Below, in pieces: positions 5,749-8,983 of a stretch of 8,983 nucleotides of DNA. The translations under genes and the position numbers were made by a program. This DNA is from Desulfobulbus sp. (lineage in GTDB: Bacteria > Desulfobacterota > Desulfobulbia > Desulfobulbales > Desulfobulbaceae): positions 1 to 8,983 of the forward strand of contig JAUWAH010000063.1 of the NCBI GenBank assembly GCA_030602145.1, read 5' to 3'. The first letter of the stretch is position 1, and every line of letters begins with the position of its first letter. The notes beneath the pieces were generated by a model that was given only the letters and a program-made list of their open reading frames with translations, had not been told where the DNA came from and made no database searches.

Positions 5749-7521
5749 ATGGCCCGGCCATCCCGCAGTCTCATTCCTGTCTTTGTCTTTGTGCCGGCCT
5801 GTCTGCTGGTGATCGGGTACCTCGTTTTTCGTGAACAGGCCACCGAACGTCCCGATCAACTGGCGGTGACCACCGCCGGCATGGTCGAGATGTGCTTGAG
5901 CTGCCACACCAAGGAAAAACTGGACGGCGCCCACGACCGCCTGGTGGTCGGCTGCTCACCCTGTCACCTGGGAGACCCGCTGACCATCGACAAGGACAAG
6001 GCCCATGCGGGCATGGTCCTGAACCCCGGCGACCTGCGCTGGGCAGCCAAGACCTGCGGTGTCGAGGGGTGTCATCCGACGGACATCAACAAGGTGAAGA
6101 ATTCGCTGATGGCCACCAATCGCGGCATCCTGGCCACCTTGCTCTATTACTGGGGCGAACGCGAGGACCAGAACGCCGACATAACCGTCGAGCAGCTGCT
6201 GACCAGTGGCGAGACCTCTCTGGCCCTCGACTATTACCGTAAACTCTGCGCCACCTGCCATCTGTGGAAACAGAAGAACGATCTGCCCGGTGCGCCGGCC
6301 TTTTTTAACGAAAAGGGCGGCGGGTGTTCCGCCTGTCATTATGTTCTTCCCCCCGGGACCCCTCGCAACACGGTGACCGTCCAGCTTTCGGAGGCGGAGC
6401 AGGAGGAAGCCAGGAAAAACCGGCCGCACCCCCTGGTGGTCAAACAGGTGCCGGACGAGAACTGCATTCGCTGCCACAATCGTTCCGGCCGCATCGGCCT
6501 GTCCTACACGGGCATCTATGAGGCCGAAGGGTACGGCACGCCCTATGAAGAGGGACTCCATTCTTCGCAACGGCTGCCCGGCGACCGTTTTTACCTCAAG
6601 ATCGCCCCGGATGTCCATCACGCCAAGGGAATGACCTGCATCGACTGCCACACCCGCGACGAGGTCATGGGTGACGGCACAAGATACGCCCACTTCGAAG
6701 AGCAGGTGGAGATCACCTGCCGGAGTTGCCATGACAAGAACCCCGGGATGACCCGCAAAAACAAACCGTTGACCAACGTCGGCAAGCAGGAGGGGTTGTT
6801 TGTTCTCACCGGTAAGATCGATGGCAAACAGCGGCCCCTCAAGCCCCCTCACGAGCGAGCCTGTCTGGCCCCCTTCCATGAACGGGTCACCTGCTCCGCC
6901 TGTCATTCCACCTGGGTCCCCCAGTGCTACGGCTGCCATGTCAAGCGGGACAAGCGTGAAACCCATCTCGACAAACTCACCCTCAAGGAGACGCCGGGCT
7001 GGTGGGAAGAGGGGCGTTCCTATATCCGCTACGAGAAGCCGATGCTGGCCGTCTGGGGTGAGGAGGTGGTGGTGGTGACCCCTGGTTGCCAGGATCTGGT
7101 TACCCTGATCGACGAGCAGGGGCGATCGGAGGGCGGCTTCAACCGTTTCACCATGGCGGCGATCAACCCCCATACCATCCAGGCCAAGGGAAGGGCCTGC
7201 AAGGAATGCCACGCCGAGCCCAAGACCGTGGGACTCGGCGAGGGAAAATTGACCAAACAGGACGGTCGGTGGCGCTTTACCCCCGTTGATCGGGGAGTAG
7301 TCAACGACCATGGGCAGACGGTGGGGTTCGACACCTTCGTGACCATTGACGGCACGCCGCTGCAGCACGGATCTCGGGCGAATCTGCGGCCTTTCAATGG
7401 CGATGAGTTGCAGCGTATCCTTCGCATCGGACTCTGCCTCGACTGCCACCGCGATGGTGATGATCCGGTATATCGCCGCTATGACCGGCAGCGCCCTTGC
7501 CCGGTCTTCAAGGAACCGTAA
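5749..7521 (+). CDS. Membrane-anchored dodecaheme cytochrome c
   Basis: A 590-residue multiheme cytochrome c, probably an electron carrier on the periplasmic side of the inner membrane. A basic start (MARPSRS) and one hydrophobic segment (about 8-27) act as signal or anchor; VPAC inside it is a poor lipobox. Eleven CXXCH heme sites have their first Cys at residues 49, 69, 167, 193, 239, 297, 324, 382, 393, 484 and 563. A twelfth, CGVEGCH (103-109), has four residues between the cysteines, a CX4CH form known from tetraheme cytochrome c3. Between sites 3 and 4 lies a conserved-looking stretch (SLMATNRGILATLLYYWGE), and about 87 residues (397-483) are heme-free. The family was not recognised. 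No porin, quinol oxidase or maturation partner is adjacent, so donor and acceptor are unknown. It has its own promoter; the ATG at 5749 has only a weak ribosome-binding site. Confidence 0.9.
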   Translation: MARPSRSLIPVFVFVPACLLVIGYLVFREQATERPDQLAVTTAGMVEMCLSCHTKEKLDGAHDRLVVGCSPCHLGDPLTIDKDKAHAGMVLNPGDLRWAAKTCGVEGCHPTDINKVKNSLMATNRGILATLLYYWGEREDQNADITVEQLLTSGETSLALDYYRKLCATCHLWKQKNDLPGAPAFFNEKGGGCSACHYVLPPGTPRNTVTVQLSEAEQEEARKNRPHPLVVKQVPDENCIRCHNRSGRIGLSYTGIYEAEGYGTPYEEGLHSSQRLPGDRFYLKIAPDVHHAKGMTCIDCHTRDEVMGDGTRYAHFEEQVEITCRSCHDKNPGMTRKNKPLTNVGKQEGLFVLTGKIDGKQRPLKPPHERACLAPFHERVTCSACHSTWVPQCYGCHVKRDKRETHLDKLTLKETPGWWEEGRSYIRYEKPMLAVWGEEVVVVTPGCQDLVTLIDEQGRSEGGFNRFTMAAINPHTIQAKGRACKECHAEPKTVGLGEGKLTKQDGRWRFTPVDRGVVNDHGQTVGFDTFVTIDGTPLQHGSRANLRPFNGDELQRILRIGLCLDCHRDGDDPVYRRYDRQRPCPVFKEP

Positions 7522-7589
7522 GCAGGGGGTTGGGTCGACAATAATGTGCAGGGGGCCGTTTTTTTGCTCTTGTGCATTTTGCTTAAAAG

Positions 7590-7612
7590 CGGTACAGCGC
7601 ACTGTTTTTTAT
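7590..7612 (+). other. Cytochrome-aspC spacer with a weak hairpin and T run
   Basis: ACAG (7594-7597) and CTGT (7602-7605) pair around CGCA and are followed by a T run to 7610. The four-pair stem is too short to call a terminator with confidence. A second T run (7559-7565) has no GC-rich hairpin before it. The whole spacer (7522-7643) shows no convincing promoter, so it is unclear whether aspC is transcribed from here or from upstream. Confidence 0.2.
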
Positions 7613-7643
7613 CAACCGGGGAACGCTCAAAGGAAGGAGTGCA

Positions 7644-8855
7644 ATGATGTTTTCTGAGAAATTTTTGCTTGCGGACCGGGTGCTGCAAGTGGCGCCGTCA
7701 CCGACCCTCGCCGTCAATGCCAAGGCCAAGGCCCTGAGGGCGGCGGGCGCGGATATTTTGAATTTCAGCGTCGGCGAGCCCGACCTGCCCACGCCGGCCC
7801 ATGTCTGTGCAGCCGGGAAAAAGGCAATCGACGACGGTCGCACCCGCTATACGCCGGCGGCGGGTATCGTGGAGTTGCGGGAGGCGGTCTGCGCCAAGCT
7901 GCGGGGGGAGCAGGGCTGGGAGTACACGCCTGACGATGTCCAGATCAGTTGCGGCGGCAAGCACGGTCTCTACAATATATTCCAGGCTGTCCTGAATTCG
8001 GGTGATGAAGTCCTCATTCCGGCACCCTATTGGGTTTCCTACCCACCCATGGTGCAGTTGGCCGGCGGTACGCCGGTGATCGTGCCGCTCAAGCAGGAGA
8101 ACCGGTTCGATATCGAACCGGCTGCCTTGGCCCGGCACGCCACGACCAAGACCAAGGCAATCATCCTCAACAGCCCCTCCAATCCGACTGGCGCGGTCTA
8201 TTCACAGGCTGCCCTGGCCGAGGTCGCCAAGATGGCTTATGAGGAGGGCTGGCTGGTGGTCACCGACGATATGTATGAGGAGTTGTTCTACGGTGAGGGC
8301 AGGGTGCCGCATATTCTCCATGCCGATTCGCGGTTGAAAGAGCAGACCGTGCTCTCCAACGGTGTATCCAAGTCCTTTGCCATGACGGGATGGCGGATCG
8401 GCTATTCGGTCGGCCCGCGTGAAATCATCAGGGCGATGAACAAGATCCAGAGTCAATCGACCTCGAATCCCGCCGCTCCGTCTCAATACGCCGCCCTGGC
8501 CGCCCTGACCGGGCCCCAGGATTTTCCCCGCCAATTGCGCGACGCCTTCATCCCAAGGCGGGCCTATTTTGTCGAAGCCCTGGAATCGATTGACGGGGTC
8601 AGTTGCGTCGCCCCCATGGGCGCTTTTTACGTGTTTCCGAATTTTTCCTCCTACTATGGCAAATCCTACAACGACAAGGTGATTGACGGCTCCGTCGCCC
8701 TGGCCGACTACTTCCTCAGCGAGGCCCAAGTGGCCTCGGTGCCCGGTGCCGCCTTCGGTGCCGATGCCTTCATCCGTTTCTCCTTCGCCACCTCCATGGC
8801 TACCATAGAACAGGGGATGGGGCGGATCAAGCAGGCCCTGGCAGCCCTGCGATAG
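7644..8855 (+). CDS. aspC: Aspartate aminotransferase, class I subgroup Ib
   Basis: A cytoplasmic PLP enzyme that moves the amino group between aspartate and 2-oxoglutarate, linking oxaloacetate and glutamate pools. The 403-residue sequence matches the Ib (Thermus-type) aspartate aminotransferases along its length: PSPTLAVNAKA, FSVGEPDLPTP, RYTPAAGI, GGKHGLYN and PYWVSYP. PLP-site residues are Asn180 in SNPTGA, Asp208 and Tyr211 in TDDMYEE, and Lys243 in SNGVSKSFAMTGWR, which forms the Schiff base. Arg378 in FIRFSFATS should bind the substrate alpha-carboxylate. Some Ib enzymes also use prephenate; sequence alone does not settle specificity here. The ribosome-binding site AGGAAGGAGT (7631-7640) precedes two tandem ATGs; the second, at 7647, has the more usual spacing, so the product may be one residue shorter. 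It ends at a strong terminator. Confidence 0.94.
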   Translation: MMFSEKFLLADRVLQVAPSPTLAVNAKAKALRAAGADILNFSVGEPDLPTPAHVCAAGKKAIDDGRTRYTPAAGIVELREAVCAKLRGEQGWEYTPDDVQISCGGKHGLYNIFQAVLNSGDEVLIPAPYWVSYPPMVQLAGGTPVIVPLKQENRFDIEPAALARHATTKTKAIILNSPSNPTGAVYSQAALAEVAKMAYEEGWLVVTDDMYEELFYGEGRVPHILHADSRLKEQTVLSNGVSKSFAMTGWRIGYSVGPREIIRAMNKIQSQSTSNPAAPSQYAALAALTGPQDFPRQLRDAFIPRRAYFVEALESIDGVSCVAPMGAFYVFPNFSSYYGKSYNDKVIDGSVALADYFLSEAQVASVPGAAFGADAFIRFSFATSMATIEQGMGRIKQALAALR

Positions 8856-8874
8856 TTCCGCTTGCCGAACAAGG

Positions 8875-8912
8875 AAAAACCGGGCGGAGGAATTCCTCCG
8901 CCCGGTTTTTTT
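8875..8912. terminator. Perfectly palindromic bidirectional terminator
   Basis: Bases 8875-8910 form a perfect 36-bp palindrome centred on GAATTC. The GC-rich core (CCGGGCGGAGG and its complement) is flanked by A5 on the left and a T run on the right (8906-8912). Both strands therefore read as a strong hairpin followed by U residues. It sits 19 nt after aspC and would also serve a convergent gene coming from the right. Confidence 0.93.
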
Positions 8913-8944
8913 GTGTCACGCAACCGGTTGGCAGTGCGGTGGGG

Positions 8945-8983
8945 CTACCCTTCCTTTTTCGCCTCCGGATTGATCTCCTGGCC
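8945..8983 (-). CDS. Possible C-terminal end of a convergent gene
   Basis: On the - strand the right edge reads GQEINPEAKKEG followed by TAG (stop at 8947-8945). The charged, polar tail is typical of a protein C terminus, and the frame stays open to the edge. The perfect bidirectional terminator 32 nt further on fits a convergent gene ending here. With only 12 codons visible no function can be given, and chance is a real alternative. Confidence 0.35.
   Translation of the reverse strand, partial: GQEINPEAKKEG

Noticed and set aside
5749..5830. Lipoprotein signal in the cytochrome N terminus (VPAC)
   Set aside because: Pro at the -2 position is unusual for a lipobox, and strongly hydrophobic residues continue after the Cys, which fits a membrane anchor better.
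5956..7602. A 548-residue open frame on the - strand opposite the cytochrome gene
   Set aside because: The + strand frame has twelve ordered heme motifs and a promoter. The antisense frame shows no recognisable domain and is a codon-bias shadow.

Overview
The window reads as a housekeeping segment of a GC-rich, anaerobic, respiring Gram-negative bacterium. A twelve-heme c-type cytochrome and the style of the proteins suggest a Desulfobacterota (deltaproteobacterial) genome, perhaps Desulfobulbales-like. That placement is an inference from recognised protein families, not from a database search. All complete genes lie on the + strand, and no mobile element, CRISPR array, tRNA or rRNA was seen.

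Layout from left to right: (1) the 3' part of lon (ATP-dependent protease), running in from the left edge; (2) a short spacer with a long inverted repeat; (3) mltG, a membrane-anchored endolytic murein transglycosylase; (4) a short cold-shock protein gene with its own promoter, a roughly 120-nt leader that folds into nested helices, and a clear terminator; (5) about 240 nt without a protein gene that hold a promoter-like element, a structured RNA and a terminator-like hairpin, best explained as a small RNA gene with 6S-like features; (6) nadE, glutamine-dependent NAD+ synthetase; (7) a gap with a good sigma70-type promoter; (8) a 590-residue multiheme cytochrome c with 11 CXXCH motifs and one CX4CH motif; (9) an aspartate aminotransferase of the Ib subgroup, ending at a perfect 36-bp palindromic terminator; (10) possibly the last 12 codons of a convergent gene on the - strand at the right edge.

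The genes do not form one pathway. Most have their own promoter or terminator signals, so the segment looks like single housekeeping genes side by side: protein quality control (lon), cell-wall synthesis (mltG), RNA chaperoning (csp), NAD supply (nadE), electron transfer (cytochrome) and amino-acid metabolism (aspC). The parts most worth a second look are the non-coding ones, namely the candidate 6S-like RNA before nadE and the folded cold-shock leader, together with the unassigned dodecaheme cytochrome.
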